A program made the position numbers and the translations under genes. Of a DNA stretch of 64,000 nt, positions 1 through 10,320 are shown piece after piece (position 1 is the first letter of the stretch; every line of letters begins with the position of its first letter). Origin of the DNA: JBAXTE01 sp964653595 (GTDB lineage: Bacteria; Bacteroidota; Bacteroidia; Bacteroidales; WCHB1-69); assembly GCA_964653595.1 (NCBI GenBank), contig CAZZHH010000007.1, positions 1 to 64,000 of the forward strand. The letters run 5' to 3'. The notes below the pieces were generated by a model. It saw only the letters and a list, made by a program, of their open reading frames with translations. It did not search any database and was not told the DNA's origin.

Positions 1-129
1 TTATATATTTCACACAAAGATACAACTATTTTTTTGATTGTCAAAGTGGTAATTATTAGAAGTGCCCATATTTAATTATACATCTTTATTATTACGTATC
101 CATTTTAAATTCTGAAAAAAAAAACAAAA

Positions 130-162
130 AAAAGAGCGAGACTGATTAGTCTCGCTCTTTTA
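130..162 (-). terminator. Rho-independent terminator of the etf/acyl-CoA dehydrogenase operon
   Basis: A perfect 13-bp inverted repeat (131-143 and 148-160, loop GATT) is followed on the minus strand by an eight-T run. It lies about 25 bases past the stop codon of the acyl-CoA dehydrogenase and should end the leftward transcript. Bases 1-129 are AT-rich and show nothing recognisable. Confidence 0.9.
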
Positions 163-184
163 TAACTTTCACAATCGATTTGGA

Positions 185-1909
185 TTATGCTTCTGTATTA
201 AAAAATTTCTTTTTATAAATTGCAATATCTTCGATTTTAAATTTTTGGATAAAATGGAAACGCTCTTCTACGGATGCATGTCCTATTTGAATCATAATTT
301 TAGCAGAGTCAACATAATCCTCGCTTCTCATGGAATCGGAAATCAACAAATAGCCCATGATGATAAAACCAGCCATCTCGACCAAGCGGCGGGCCTGAAA
401 ATCAAGAAGTTCAGCATTATTTGCATCTTGAACCAGCTTAGCTGCATCTTCGAACATGGAAGTCATTTCAACCAATCGACTCTTTAACAACTCCAGTTCA
501 GGTTTATATTGAACAGCTTCAAACTCTTTGATTTTGGTAATATAAGCACCATTCACTACTGCACGAATTGCAGCTACTACTTGTAATTGAGATGTTCCTT
601 CGTAGATAGTAGTAATTCTAGCGTCTCTATAAATTCTTTCGATTGGGAAATCTTTCATAAAGCCAGTTCCACCATGAATTTGGAGAGATTCGTATGCTAT
701 TTGATTGCAATATTCACTGGAAATAAGCTTTAACAATGGTGTAAAAGCATCCGCATTGCGTTGATAATATTTCATTTCGTTTCTCTCTTCAGGAGAAAGG
801 CTGCGTTTTCGGGATAGCATATTTAAAGATTTGTACATATCGACATATCGAGATGTTTCGTACAATAAGCTACGAGCAGCATCAATTCGAGCATTCATCG
901 ATGCTAGCATTTCGTAAACAGCAGGAAATTCAATAATTGCTTTTCCAAACTGTTCACGTTCCATTGCATATTTATACGCCTCACGATAAGCAGCTTCGGC
1001 GATACCAACAGATTGAGCTCCTACTCCTAAACGAGCAGAATTCATCAAAGACATCACATATTTGATAAGTCCTAATTTGCGATCGCCTACCAATCTTGCA
1101 GGTGCATCTTTAAAGACCAATTCACAAGTAGGAGAACCTTTGATTCCCATTTTATTTTCAATACGACGAACTTTCATGGTAACCTCGTCGCGTTCATAAA
1201 CGAAAAGTGAAAGGCCACGACCGTCTTTTGTACCCTCTTCAGAACGAGCCAAGACCAATGAAATATGAGCATCTCCATTGGTAATAAAACGTTTAACACC
1301 ATTAAGCAACCATGTTTTTCGTTGTTCATCCCAAGTAGCTTTAAGTTGAACAGCTTGAAGATCCGATCCAGCATCAGGTTCGGTTAAATCCATCGCCATG
1401 GTATGCCCTTTATGGATTTTTGGCAGTAATTCGTGGTTAATCTCGTCGGTGGCAAATTCATGAAGAGTTTCTGCACAATCTTGAAGACCCCAGATATTTG
1501 AGAACCCACCATCAGCACGAGAGACCAGTTCTGCTGCCATTACATAAGGCACCATTGGGAAGTTTAACCCGTCGTATTCACGAGGCAACGACATTCCAAA
1601 AAGGCCAGCTTGTGTCATTGCGTCAATATTTTGTCGAGTACCAGCAGCGTAAATCACTTCATTATCAACCAACAAAGGTCCATCATGATCAACAGACTCT
1701 GCATTTTCAGCTAAAATATTTCCACATATTTCGCCAGTAACTTCAAGGACTTTATCGTAGGTATCAATAGCATCTTCGAAATCAAAAGGAGCTTCGTCGT
1801 ACTTCTTTGCCTCTTCGTAATTATTCTCTTTAAGCGCTACAATCCGCTCCATCAATGGATGGTTGAGATGAAAGTACATGTTTTTATTATCTGAATAAAA
1901 GTTTGCCAT
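185..1909 (-). CDS. Acyl-CoA dehydrogenase, FAD-dependent, extended C-terminus
   Basis: Flavoenzyme for the alpha,beta-dehydrogenation of acyl-CoA thioesters in the cytoplasm, passing electrons to ETF. Seen: TEPDAGSD (residues 176-183, FAD/substrate loop), the QIHGGTGF segment (about 410-417), and YEGTS (436-440), whose Glu437 sits where the catalytic base lies in medium- and short-chain enzymes. At 574 residues it is about 190 longer than the classical 380-residue family; the excess is mainly a helical C-terminal domain after residue 450, as in many Bacteroidota homologues. It is the last gene of a leftward operon behind etfB and etfA, 24 bases after etfA, so ETF is its likely direct partner. 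The ATG start is unambiguous. Chain-length preference cannot be read from the sequence. Confidence 0.93.
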   Translation of the reverse strand: MANFYSDNKNMYFHLNHPLMERIVALKENNYEEAKKYDEAPFDFEDAIDTYDKVLEVTGEICGNILAENAESVDHDGPLLVDNEVIYAAGTRQNIDAMTQAGLFGMSLPREYDGLNFPMVPYVMAAELVSRADGGFSNIWGLQDCAETLHEFATDEINHELLPKIHKGHTMAMDLTEPDAGSDLQAVQLKATWDEQRKTWLLNGVKRFITNGDAHISLVLARSEEGTKDGRGLSLFVYERDEVTMKVRRIENKMGIKGSPTCELVFKDAPARLVGDRKLGLIKYVMSLMNSARLGVGAQSVGIAEAAYREAYKYAMEREQFGKAIIEFPAVYEMLASMNARIDAARSLLYETSRYVDMYKSLNMLSRKRSLSPEERNEMKYYQRNADAFTPLLKLISSEYCNQIAYESLQIHGGTGFMKDFPIERIYRDARITTIYEGTSQLQVVAAIRAVVNGAYITKIKEFEAVQYKPELELLKSRLVEMTSMFEDAAKLVQDANNAELLDFQARRLVEMAGFIIMGYLLISDSMRSEDYVDSAKIMIQIGHASVEERFHFIQKFKIEDIAIYKKKFFNTEA

Positions 1910-1933
1910 ATTATTAAAGTTATGCTATTGAAA

Positions 1934-2956
1934 TTATTTTGAATGTTTTTTATAATAAGAGATCATTTTAGGTAGCACTTTTGCCACATCTCCAATAATA
2001 GTATAATCAGCGATTGCGTTGATAGGAGCTTTTTCATCCACATTGATAGAAATAATTTTTGCAGATTGGTCCATTCCAGCTCTATGTTGAACAGCTCCAG
2101 AAATTCCACAAGCAATGTATAATTTTGGTCTAACGGTAACTCCCGTTTGTCCCACTTGTCTTTCATGTTCAACATAGCCTGCATCGACAGCTGCGCGAGT
2201 AGCAGCAACTTCCCCACCTAAGGTAGTAGCTAAGTCTTCAAGAAGCGAAAAATTTTCACGAGAGCCCACTCCGTAGCCACCAGCTACAATTATTTGAGCA
2301 CCTTTAAGATTCACCTTTTGGGTTTCGATATGACGTTCAATGATTTGAACAGCCAAATGTTCTGGTTTCAATATTTTTTCAACATCAACCAACTTTATCA
2401 AGGCACGTTTCGGATTTGCTACAGGTTCTAATTTCATTACCCCTTCTCTCACAGAAGCCATTTGTGGTCTAGTCTCGGGATTGATAATGGTTGCGATAAT
2501 GTTACCTCCAAAAGCTGGTCGAATTTGATACAATAATTTTTTGTACTCTTTACCAGATTTACTTTCTGTATGGTCGCCAATCTCTAGGCTAGTGCAATCG
2601 GCAGTTAATCCACATTGTAAAGCGGATGCAATTCGAGGAGCGATATCACGTCCAACACTGGTTGCTCCAAAAAGAGCAATTTGTGGTTTTTCGGTTTTAA
2701 AAACATCGCAAACGATGGCACTATGAGGCAAATTTCGGTATGGTAATAATTCTTTATGTTCCGCAAGATGAATTACATCTACGCCGTATGGAAAAAGTTG
2801 TTCCTCAACTGTACTTAAGTTGTTGCCTATCACTAAGGCTTCAAGATTAACCGAAAGTTCGTCCGCCAGTTTTCGACCTTTAGAGATTAGTTCTAAACTA
2901 ACATCAGCCACTTTAAAATCTTCGGTAATTTCGCAATAAACAAATATATTATTCAC
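1934..2956 (-). CDS. etfA: Electron transfer flavoprotein alpha subunit
   Basis: Alpha subunit of the heterodimeric ETF that takes electrons from acyl-CoA dehydrogenases. The C-terminal FAD domain is clear: GYGVGSRENF near residue 228, then TRAAVDAGYV, RQVGQTGVTV, and the ACGISGAVQHRAGM segment with the flavin-binding SGAxxH element. Length 340 is normal for the family. The start codon is GTG at 2956-2954; no in-frame ATG lies nearby and residues after the GTG match the beta-strand start of the family. It is 31 bases downstream of etfB and immediately upstream of the acyl-CoA dehydrogenase. No Shine-Dalgarno sequence is visible, which is usual in this phylum. Confidence 0.95.
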   Translation of the reverse strand: MNNIFVYCEITEDFKVADVSLELISKGRKLADELSVNLEALVIGNNLSTVEEQLFPYGVDVIHLAEHKELLPYRNLPHSAIVCDVFKTEKPQIALFGATSVGRDIAPRIASALQCGLTADCTSLEIGDHTESKSGKEYKKLLYQIRPAFGGNIIATIINPETRPQMASVREGVMKLEPVANPKRALIKLVDVEKILKPEHLAVQIIERHIETQKVNLKGAQIIVAGGYGVGSRENFSLLEDLATTLGGEVAATRAAVDAGYVEHERQVGQTGVTVRPKLYIACGISGAVQHRAGMDQSAKIISINVDEKAPINAIADYTIIGDVAKVLPKMISYYKKHSK

Positions 2957-2987
2957 GTTTTCAATTATTTAAATCAATACTAAAAAA

Positions 2988-3857
2988 TTAACCAATAATG
3001 TGGCTTGACAATAAATCAACCATCAGCAATTCTATATCCTTATCATCGGCTGTTAACACAACGGATTCTTTTTGTTGAAGAACCACATTATCAATTTTTT
3101 TAACTTTTGTAGGAGAACCTGATAACCCTAAAAAATCAGAGTCAGCGTTGATAGTATCCACCGACCACTCTTCTAATTGAAGATATGGGCGTTGGGTATA
3201 TAACTCAGTGTAATCACGAGTCTCTTCTTGCAATTCAGTAACGGTACGAGCATGTTTGTATTGCATTAATCTCTTTGCATGACGAGCACGACACTCAGGA
3301 GCAGAACTATGAACAGTAATTAAAGCTGGGAAGTTAGTCTTAACAACCTCTATACCTCCTTCAAGGCGGCGTTTAATGGTAATTTCATTTTTTGAAACGC
3401 TTACAACTTCTTCAGCATAGGTAATTTGAGGCATTCCTAATTTTTCAGCTACTTGAGGTCCCACTTGAGCAGTGTCTCCATCAATAGCTTGACGTCCACC
3501 CAATATCAAATTTGGATTTATTTTTTTAACGGCCATAGAAATTGCATACGATGTAGCTAGAGTGTCTGAACCAGCAAATTTTCGATCGGTTAGCAAATAC
3601 CCTTTATCAGCGCCTCGATAGATAGATTCACGGATGATCTCTGCAGCGCGTGATGGGCCCATGGTTAGAACTATTACTTCAACGTCTGGCAAAGTATCTT
3701 TAATGTGCAATGCCATTTCTAAGGCATTTAAATCTTCGGGGTTAAAAATGGCTGGCAAAGCACCTCTATTTACGGTTCCATCAGCTTTCATCGCATCTTT
3801 TCCTACATTTCGAGTATCTGGAACTTGCTTTGCCAATACTACAATTTTAAAACTCAT
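2988..3857 (-). CDS. etfB: Electron transfer flavoprotein beta subunit
   Basis: Beta subunit of ETF, which binds AMP and supports the FAD site of EtfA. Seen: the N-terminal KIVVLAKQVPDT motif, NPEDLNALEMAL, the GPSRAAEIIRE helix, GADKGYLL, GGRQAIDGDTAQVGPQVAE, and IKRRLEGG. The protein is 289 residues, somewhat longer than the usual 250-265, the extra being at the C-terminus. First gene of the etfB-etfA-acyl-CoA dehydrogenase operon. A promoter-like TTTA-N19-TATTTTTG lies upstream on the minus strand. Confidence 0.95.
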   Translation of the reverse strand: MSFKIVVLAKQVPDTRNVGKDAMKADGTVNRGALPAIFNPEDLNALEMALHIKDTLPDVEVIVLTMGPSRAAEIIRESIYRGADKGYLLTDRKFAGSDTLATSYAISMAVKKINPNLILGGRQAIDGDTAQVGPQVAEKLGMPQITYAEEVVSVSKNEITIKRRLEGGIEVVKTNFPALITVHSSAPECRARHAKRLMQYKHARTVTELQEETRDYTELYTQRPYLQLEEWSVDTINADSDFLGLSGSPTKVKKIDNVVLQQKESVVLTADDKDIELLMVDLLSSHIIG

Positions 3858-3906
3858 AAGTTGTTATTTTATTGACTATTATAATGTACTACTTTTGTTA
3901 ATTTGG

Positions 3907-3937
3907 CAAAAATACAACTTATCTCCTAATATTTAAA
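3907..3937 (-). promoter_or_regulatory. Predicted Bacteroidota-type promoter of etfBA operon
   Basis: On the minus strand TATTTTTG (3914-3907) matches the phylum's -7 consensus TAnnTTTG; 19 bases upstream lies TTTA, one mismatch from the -33 TTTG. The predicted start is about 45 bases before etfB. The 406-base gap 3858-4263 is a divergent promoter region and holds nothing else I can recognise. Confidence 0.5.
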
Positions 3938-4216
3938 ATAATATTTGAGACAAAACTTTATTTATTAAAGATTTTTAAGGATTGTAAAACTTAAACAATG
4001 TGAATGGCACTGCATCATTTTCATTTAAAATTCACATTTTCAAATACTTGAAATAAATTATTGATTTATACATCCATTTTAAGCAATTGTTTTATTATTC
4101 AAAAGATACAATAGGGATTTTCATAAAAAAAGTGTATTAAAAGCATCTATTTTTTCAAAAATAAGAGACACCTATATTCCAAACTGTTTAGAAAAATAAT
4201 TAAATAGAAAAGGCAC

Positions 4217-4248
4217 TTTAAAATTTAGAAAAAAATATTGTATCTTTG
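4217..4248 (+). promoter_or_regulatory. Predicted promoter of the multi-PAS kinase gene
   Basis: TTTA (4217-4220), a 20-base spacer and TATCTTTG (4241-4248) match the Bacteroidota promoter pattern. Transcription would start only about 16 bases before the ATG at 4270, giving a very short leader. Confidence 0.5.
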
Positions 4249-4269
4249 AAATATTAATCAACATTGTTA

Positions 4270-7200
4270 ATGAGAAAAAAGATTACTTTAATCGTTTCCA
4301 CATTACTTTTCGTTTTATTGGAAGGAGGCAGCTCTTTCCTCTATTCGAGTGTTCATCATACCTTATTGTCATCAATAACCATAGACTCTAATTCATCAGC
4401 ATCTAAAAACAACAAAGAGCTAATAAACCCAAAACAAAGCTCGTTGATTAAATCAAAAAAAAAGATTTCCTATCTTTTCATGTATGATTTAATCACTTTT
4501 TTTGTTTTCACAATCTTAGTTGTTGTAATATTTATCCAATATTTTAAAAGAAAAAAAATCAAACAGAACTATGAAGAGAAGTTTGAAGCAATAAAGACTG
4601 CATATAGCAGATTAAAGGAAAGTAATAATAATTTAGAGGAGAAGATTAAAAGTCGCACTGAAGAAGTCATCGATCAGATAAACGAACAAGATAGTATTCT
4701 AATACAATTAAGCCAATCACAGAAACGTTTTGAGCAAATTTTCAGCAAAAATAGTGATGCATTGGTTATTGTAGATTATGACACGCTTTTTATCCATGAC
4801 ATTAACCAGGTAGCAATTATCTTTTTTAAATTAAAAACCCCAGTAAAGCGTTCCTATCATTTTCTTGAATTGCGATCGGAAAACTCCACTTTTTTAATTT
4901 TAAAAATTGCAGTGATTATCAAAAATCACCAAGAAGTATTGGACTACGTTATTAGCCAAAACCTATCGAATAATATCCAGAAATGGTTTAGTTTAACTTC
5001 TCAAATTATTACTTTTGATGAAAAGAGATATTTCTTCATCGGATTAAAAAATATTACAAAGAGAAAAAAAGCAGAGATTTCCTTAAGTGAAAATGAAAAG
5101 AGGCTAAAATTATTAACCGAGAATATCAACGACATGATATGGTTGATGGATGAAAATTTGCACATTACTTATGTGTCTCCATCCATTTTATCCAATTTAG
5201 GGTACCACCCAGAAGAAGCAATTAATCAATCCATTGCATTTTTTCTGCAACACAGCTCCTATGTAAAAATTAGAGATTTAATTCAAAACAATTTACAAAA
5301 AGCAGAAACAAAATCAATATTAACACTGGAGCTAGAGTTCATCAGCAAATCTGGCAAAGTTCGCATTGAAGAGTTTAAAACCAAATTCATTGTCAGTTCT
5401 TATAATAGAATTCTTATTTATGGGGTATCTCGAGATATTTCAGAAAAGAAAAAAACGGAAATTGAGCTCAAAAAGAGCGAGCAATTATATCGGTTGATTA
5501 CTAGCAATGTGAACGATGTAATTTTCACTTCAGATACATCTCTTAATATTAAATATGTAAACAAAGCAATTTCTTCCTTTTTAAATTATTCACCTGAAGA
5601 TTTGGTCAACCAATCATTGTCCAAATTTTTATCAACGGATGGATATGAGAAACTAAACAAAGAGTTAACGACTTTTTTTAATGAGATTTATGAAGCGAAT
5701 GTTATTGAAAAAAAATCTGTTTTTGATGATGTTTTAGATTTTATCACCAAACAAGGCACAAATAAATGGGGAAAAGTTCATATTAATTTATTAATAGATG
5801 AAAAGAATTACATCTATGGACTAGTTGGAACAATTCAAGATTTCAGCCATAAACATCAAATTGCTGCATTTGAGGAGAGCACTAACAATTTCTTTAAGAA
5901 ACTATTTTATGATTCTCCAGTTATGATGGTTATTGTGGACAAGAACGGTTTTGTAATTAACATCAACAACTCATTTATTGAAAAGACTGGGTATTCTCAT
6001 AACTTCATATTCAATAGACCTTTGTCATCCATTTTTATCGATTCCATTAAGAATGAGTTTTCGGACTCATCTGAGAAAAATTCGGAAATATCAAAGTTAA
6101 AAACAGCAGAAAATACACTTTTAGACATCCTATATGATTATGAAAGTATCAACATAACCAATGAAGCCAAGAAATTTTTGATAGTTATGCGGGATATTAC
6201 AAATCAATTGAAGGCAGAAAAATCCGCATTAATACAGCAGGAACAGTTCAAAGCGTTATCCGAAAATTCTCCCGATATCATAGCACGATTTAACAGCAAT
6301 CTGGAATGTATTTATATAAATCCGACCGTAGAAAAAGAGCTCGAGATTGAACCTAAAAACTTCCTCAATCAAACACTAACAAGTTTAGAATTAGATTTAA
6401 AAGAGATATCTGTTTTAAACGATCACTTTATTCAAGTTTTTATAAATGGCTCAGAGGAAGTTGTTGATTTTAGTTTAACCATCCATGGAGTAAAAAAGTA
6501 TTTTCAGAGCAGAATAATACCTGAATTCAATGAAAGTAATATAGTAGAAACCATTATGGTGGTAACAAGAAACATGAGTGAGTATACCAAAGCAATTGAA
6601 ATGCTTCACGAAAATGTTCACCAAACCAAACTATTAAACAAAGCTATCATGTTTTGCAATCAGAGCAAAACTAAAAAAGAGCTATATAAAAACATACTCC
6701 CTCTTATTATTGACTTTATGGGATTTGATGGGGGTGGAATCTATGAATTTAATGAAACTAAAAATACAGCTATTTTGCATCATGAAGTGGGATTAAGCAA
6801 TCTATTTACAAACAGTAATTTTCAATTAACTCCGTCTAATCCATTTTTCGAGGAGGTGTTCGTAATCAAAAAAATTGTCAATTTTTTCACCTCAGAAGCA
6901 GAGCCCAATTTAAAGAAATGGCTAGACAATTTTGAGATAAAAACAGTCTATATTACCCCAATCATAAACAATAATAAAATAATCGGATCCCTCAATTTAA
7001 AAAGCAATAGTTATGTTGAAGTGACACCACTTTTTGAGGAAACGTTGCGTATTATCATGCAAGAATTTGGCTCATCCATTGACAAAATCGAAGCAATATC
7101 CTTAAAGATTGAAAGTGAAGAGAATTATAGAAGTCTTGTTGAAACTACTACCGATTTAGTCTGGAAAGTAAATGAATTTTTGGTTTACAATTTTGTCAAC

Positions 7201-8925
7201 CACAAATGTATGGATTTATTGGGTTACACTCCAGAGGAGATATTAGGTACAAGTTTAATCAGTACCATTGCCCTTGAGGAGCACATTAAAATTAAAAAAT
7301 TCCTTGAATTAAACAAAACGTTACTCGAAAAATTCACATTGGTGGACGTCCCACTCATAAAAAAGTCGGGGCAAATAATTCATGTAGAAATAAATGGATA
7401 TCCACTGATTGATAGTTTTGGCAGATTTATTGGCTATGCAGGTATCAATCGAGACATATCGATTAGAAAAATTAATGAAGATTTACGTCAAAGGAAAGAA
7501 GTTGCAGAGCGGATGGCTCAAATTAAGCAAGAATTTGTCAGCAATATCAGTCACGAACTACGCACACCATTGACTGCGATAATGGGCCATACCGAAATAA
7601 TTAACAGCAAAATTGATGACATTGAAATATCAAGTCATTTAAGGACCATTGAGTCAAACAGCAAATCGTTGCTTAGCTTAATCAATGATATATTAGATGT
7701 TTCAAAAATAGAAGCTGGCAAACTCGATTTACAAAAAGAGCCTATCAATATTTTCAAATTTTTTGATGATATCAATTTAACATTTTCACCCTTAGCCAAA
7801 TCAAAGAGCATCGATTTCTTTTTAGAAATTGACAAAGCGAATATTGGGTCATTAATTATCGATGAGTTGAGACTTAAACAAATAGTCTATAATGTGGTAG
7901 CCAATGCCATCAAATTTACGAACTATGGTTATGTAAAGTTAATTATCAACTTACTGAATTACAACACCGAGCAAAGGGCTATAGACATGGTAATCAGCGT
8001 TATCGATACTGGAATTGGGGTAGATGAGCAATTAGCGAACAACATTTTTGATAGTTATACCCAAGCATATGGGCAAAACAATAAAAAATACGGTGGAAGT
8101 GGTTTAGGACTATCGATTTGCAAAAATTTAATTGAGCTAATGGATGGTAGCATATCCTTTGAAAGCAAAAAAGGGATTGGATCGACATTTAGGATTATTC
8201 TTCCGTCTATTGAAATGTCGTATCAGAAAGCAAAAAATGATTATTTCAACCCATTGTTAGTAGATAAAAAAATTGCTGTAATCGAAAAATCAGAAGTTTT
8301 ATCCAGTAATATTCACCGTATTTTAGATCAAAGTGAGTGTTATATCATGCATGTTACACCAGAAGAATTACGAGAATTAAATACTGATAGTGTCGATTTT
8401 ATTTTTATTTACTATAAAGAGGTACAAGAAGATTTTGAATTGATAACCAATTTATTGTTATCTGTAAAGATAAAAACAATTGTTGTTTATGACAATCAGA
8501 AAAAGGAATGTGTTTTTGAAAATTCGTTAACGTTACCTATTGATTTTCAAAAAATGAACGATTTATTATTGCTTGTTATTTCGAAACAATTTGCAGAAGA
8601 CGAAGGTGTCAATTTTTCGAATATTGAAGCGGAGATTAAAAAATGGACTGCAGAGACCAAACAAATTGTGATGGATAGTTTAACTCAAAACTGCACCCAT
8701 TTATGGACTAAAGCAACTACAAATAACTCAATTGACCAAATTACACTATTTGAAAAAAACATATATAAAATTGCCAAAAAGAACAACATCAAGTTTTTGA
8801 AACAATACGCAATGGAGATAAACATCAGTTTAAAAACATTTGACATAGAGAAGCTCAAGATATTATTAGATATTTTTCCAAAGATCATACGTTATTTAAA
8901 GAACATTAAAGAAGATTCCTTATGA
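4270..8925 (+). CDS. Membrane-bound multi-PAS/GAF sensor histidine kinase with degenerate C-terminal receiver
   Basis: A 1551-residue sensor kinase. I start it at the ATG at 4270 rather than the in-frame TTG six bases upstream. Order: a hydrophobic N-terminal segment, a short external loop, a second membrane helix (about 70-92), a coiled coil, about five PAS domains between roughly 155 and 780, a GAF domain (about 790-940, GGGIYEFNE), another PAS (about 955-1070), HisKA with phosphoacceptor His1095 in SHELRTPLT, and HATPase_c with N box (NVVANAIKF), DTGIGV and GGSGLGLSICK. After that comes a receiver-like fold (about 1330-1440) lacking the phosphoacceptor Asp (IYYKE in its place), then a helical tail of about 100 residues resembling phosphotransfer-type tails of hybrid kinases. 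It overlaps the next gene by four bases (ATGA), so the two are translationally coupled. The signal sensed is unknown. Confidence 0.9.
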   Translation: MRKKITLIVSTLLFVLLEGGSSFLYSSVHHTLLSSITIDSNSSASKNNKELINPKQSSLIKSKKKISYLFMYDLITFFVFTILVVVIFIQYFKRKKIKQNYEEKFEAIKTAYSRLKESNNNLEEKIKSRTEEVIDQINEQDSILIQLSQSQKRFEQIFSKNSDALVIVDYDTLFIHDINQVAIIFFKLKTPVKRSYHFLELRSENSTFLILKIAVIIKNHQEVLDYVISQNLSNNIQKWFSLTSQIITFDEKRYFFIGLKNITKRKKAEISLSENEKRLKLLTENINDMIWLMDENLHITYVSPSILSNLGYHPEEAINQSIAFFLQHSSYVKIRDLIQNNLQKAETKSILTLELEFISKSGKVRIEEFKTKFIVSSYNRILIYGVSRDISEKKKTEIELKKSEQLYRLITSNVNDVIFTSDTSLNIKYVNKAISSFLNYSPEDLVNQSLSKFLSTDGYEKLNKELTTFFNEIYEANVIEKKSVFDDVLDFITKQGTNKWGKVHINLLIDEKNYIYGLVGTIQDFSHKHQIAAFEESTNNFFKKLFYDSPVMMVIVDKNGFVININNSFIEKTGYSHNFIFNRPLSSIFIDSIKNEFSDSSEKNSEISKLKTAENTLLDILYDYESINITNEAKKFLIVMRDITNQLKAEKSALIQQEQFKALSENSPDIIARFNSNLECIYINPTVEKELEIEPKNFLNQTLTSLELDLKEISVLNDHFIQVFINGSEEVVDFSLTIHGVKKYFQSRIIPEFNESNIVETIMVVTRNMSEYTKAIEMLHENVHQTKLLNKAIMFCNQSKTKKELYKNILPLIIDFMGFDGGGIYEFNETKNTAILHHEVGLSNLFTNSNFQLTPSNPFFEEVFVIKKIVNFFTSEAEPNLKKWLDNFEIKTVYITPIINNNKIIGSLNLKSNSYVEVTPLFEETLRIIMQEFGSSIDKIEAISLKIESEENYRSLVETTTDLVWKVNEFLVYNFVNHKCMDLLGYTPEEILGTSLISTIALEEHIKIKKFLELNKTLLEKFTLVDVPLIKKSGQIIHVEINGYPLIDSFGRFIGYAGINRDISIRKINEDLRQRKEVAERMAQIKQEFVSNISHELRTPLTAIMGHTEIINSKIDDIEISSHLRTIESNSKSLLSLINDILDVSKIEAGKLDLQKEPINIFKFFDDINLTFSPLAKSKSIDFFLEIDKANIGSLIIDELRLKQIVYNVVANAIKFTNYGYVKLIINLLNYNTEQRAIDMVISVIDTGIGVDEQLANNIFDSYTQAYGQNNKKYGGSGLGLSICKNLIELMDGSISFESKKGIGSTFRIILPSIEMSYQKAKNDYFNPLLVDKKIAVIEKSEVLSSNIHRILDQSECYIMHVTPEELRELNTDSVDFIFIYYKEVQEDFELITNLLLSVKIKTIVVYDNQKKECVFENSLTLPIDFQKMNDLLLLVISKQFAEDEGVNFSNIEAEIKKWTAETKQIVMDSLTQNCTHLWTKATTNNSIDQITLFEKNIYKIAKKNNIKFLKQYAMEINISLKTFDIEKLKILLDIFPKIIRYLKNIKEDSL

Positions 8926-10067
8926 GCCACAATGCATCCATATTAATCGTCGATGATATCCCTCAAAACATACAGGTATTGGGAAGTTTTTTATCAACTC
9001 ATGCACATAAAATATCATTTGCAACTTCAGCAAAAGAGGCTTTACTCCTTTTAAATGACAACTCCTATGATTTATTGCTTTTGGATGTCATGATGCCAGA
9101 AATGAATGGATTTGAATTATGCTCTCTTCTAAAAAAGAATCCATATACACAAGATATACCTATCATTTTTATCACTGCAAAGTCTGATTCGGAGAGCATT
9201 GTAAAGGGCTTTCAATCTGGTGGAGTTGACTATATCACTAAGCCTTTTAACTCTTTTGAACTATTATCGAGAGTAGAAACTCATTTAAAGCTACAGCATC
9301 AGAGTAAAATGCTAAAGGACATCAACTTATCGCTTGAGGAACAAGTTCAGTTGCGAACAATAGAGTTACAAGAAGCAAATACACGACTTAAATTATTAGA
9401 GAAAACCAAAAGTGATTTTTTACAACTTATAAGTCACGAATTAAGAACCCCCATCAGTGGCATCAATATTTTGGCTGATTTATTAATGATAAAGCTAAAT
9501 AACAGCGACTACAAACATTATATCGAAAGCATTAAACATTCCTCGGATAAGTTGATTGAGTTTTCGGAATTAGCTTTACTTATTACCACATTATCCCACG
9601 ACACTAGTCAATTGGAGTTTGAGCAAATTGTAATTTCAAAAACCATTGAAAACAACATTGAAAAACTATATACCTTTATTCAAGAAAAAAATATACAATT
9701 GGATATCATTGGAAACGCTGAAATTACGATAACTGGAGATCCAAAACTAATTGACAAATGTTTTTCGATAATTATAGATAATGGAATAAAATACTGTAAA
9801 ACCTGTGGCAACTTCATAATAGAGATTAGCGATGAGGGAGAAAATCTAACTTTAAGATTTAGAGATGATGGAGAGGGATTTAACCCTGAACAATTGGCTT
9901 CCATTTTTGAACCTTTTCATATTAATGACATAAATCATCACAAACAAGGTTTTGGTCTGAGTTTAAATGCTCTAAAAATAATCATTGAAGCCCATAATGG
10001 AGAGGTGAAAATTTCGAATAACGATTCTGGCATTGGTGCATGCGTAGAAATATTGTTAAAAAAATAA
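8922..10067 (+). CDS. Response regulator-histidine kinase hybrid (receiver + HisKA + HATPase)
   Basis: A soluble 381-residue protein with an N-terminal receiver (acidic pair at Asp11-Asp12, phosphoacceptor Asp55 in LLLLDVMMPE, Lys107 in TKPF), a coiled-coil linker (about 125-160), HisKA (His172 in LISHELRTPIS) and a compact HATPase_c with DDGEGF and GFGLSLNALK. There is no DNA-binding output domain. It starts inside the stop codon of the multi-PAS kinase, so the two probably form one phosphorelay: the partner kinase phosphorylates Asp55 and this changes the activity of the second kinase. This pairing is an inference from gene order; the fold assignments are clear. Confidence 0.9.
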   Translation: MSHNASILIVDDIPQNIQVLGSFLSTHAHKISFATSAKEALLLLNDNSYDLLLLDVMMPEMNGFELCSLLKKNPYTQDIPIIFITAKSDSESIVKGFQSGGVDYITKPFNSFELLSRVETHLKLQHQSKMLKDINLSLEEQVQLRTIELQEANTRLKLLEKTKSDFLQLISHELRTPISGINILADLLMIKLNNSDYKHYIESIKHSSDKLIEFSELALLITTLSHDTSQLEFEQIVISKTIENNIEKLYTFIQEKNIQLDIIGNAEITITGDPKLIDKCFSIIIDNGIKYCKTCGNFIIEISDEGENLTLRFRDDGEGFNPEQLASIFEPFHINDINHHKQGFGLSLNALKIIIEAHNGEVKISNNDSGIGACVEILLKK

Positions 10068-10247
10068 AAATTCATACTCCAATTTTCACTATTAACAACA
10101 AAATAACCACCCAAAAATTAATCATTAATTAACACATGTAGCATATTTTAAGAATAAAGATGTGCAGAAAAATAAAGGAAAAAGTGTAAATTAAAGTTAC
10201 TAACATTTTTTTTTTGAAAAATAAATAACTAAAAAAACATATAATAT

Positions 10248-10278
10248 GTTGCATAAGCTATTTTTTTTACTATTTTTG
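10248..10278 (+). promoter_or_regulatory. Predicted promoter of the T9SS Asp-box protein
   Basis: GTTG (10248-10251, containing the TTG core of the -33 element), 19 bases, then TATTTTTG (10271-10278). The predicted transcript starts about 36 bases before the ATG at 10321. Confidence 0.55.
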
Positions 10279-10320
10279 TAGCTGATTATTGAAAAGAATG
10301 TTTAACAAAACAAAACAAAA

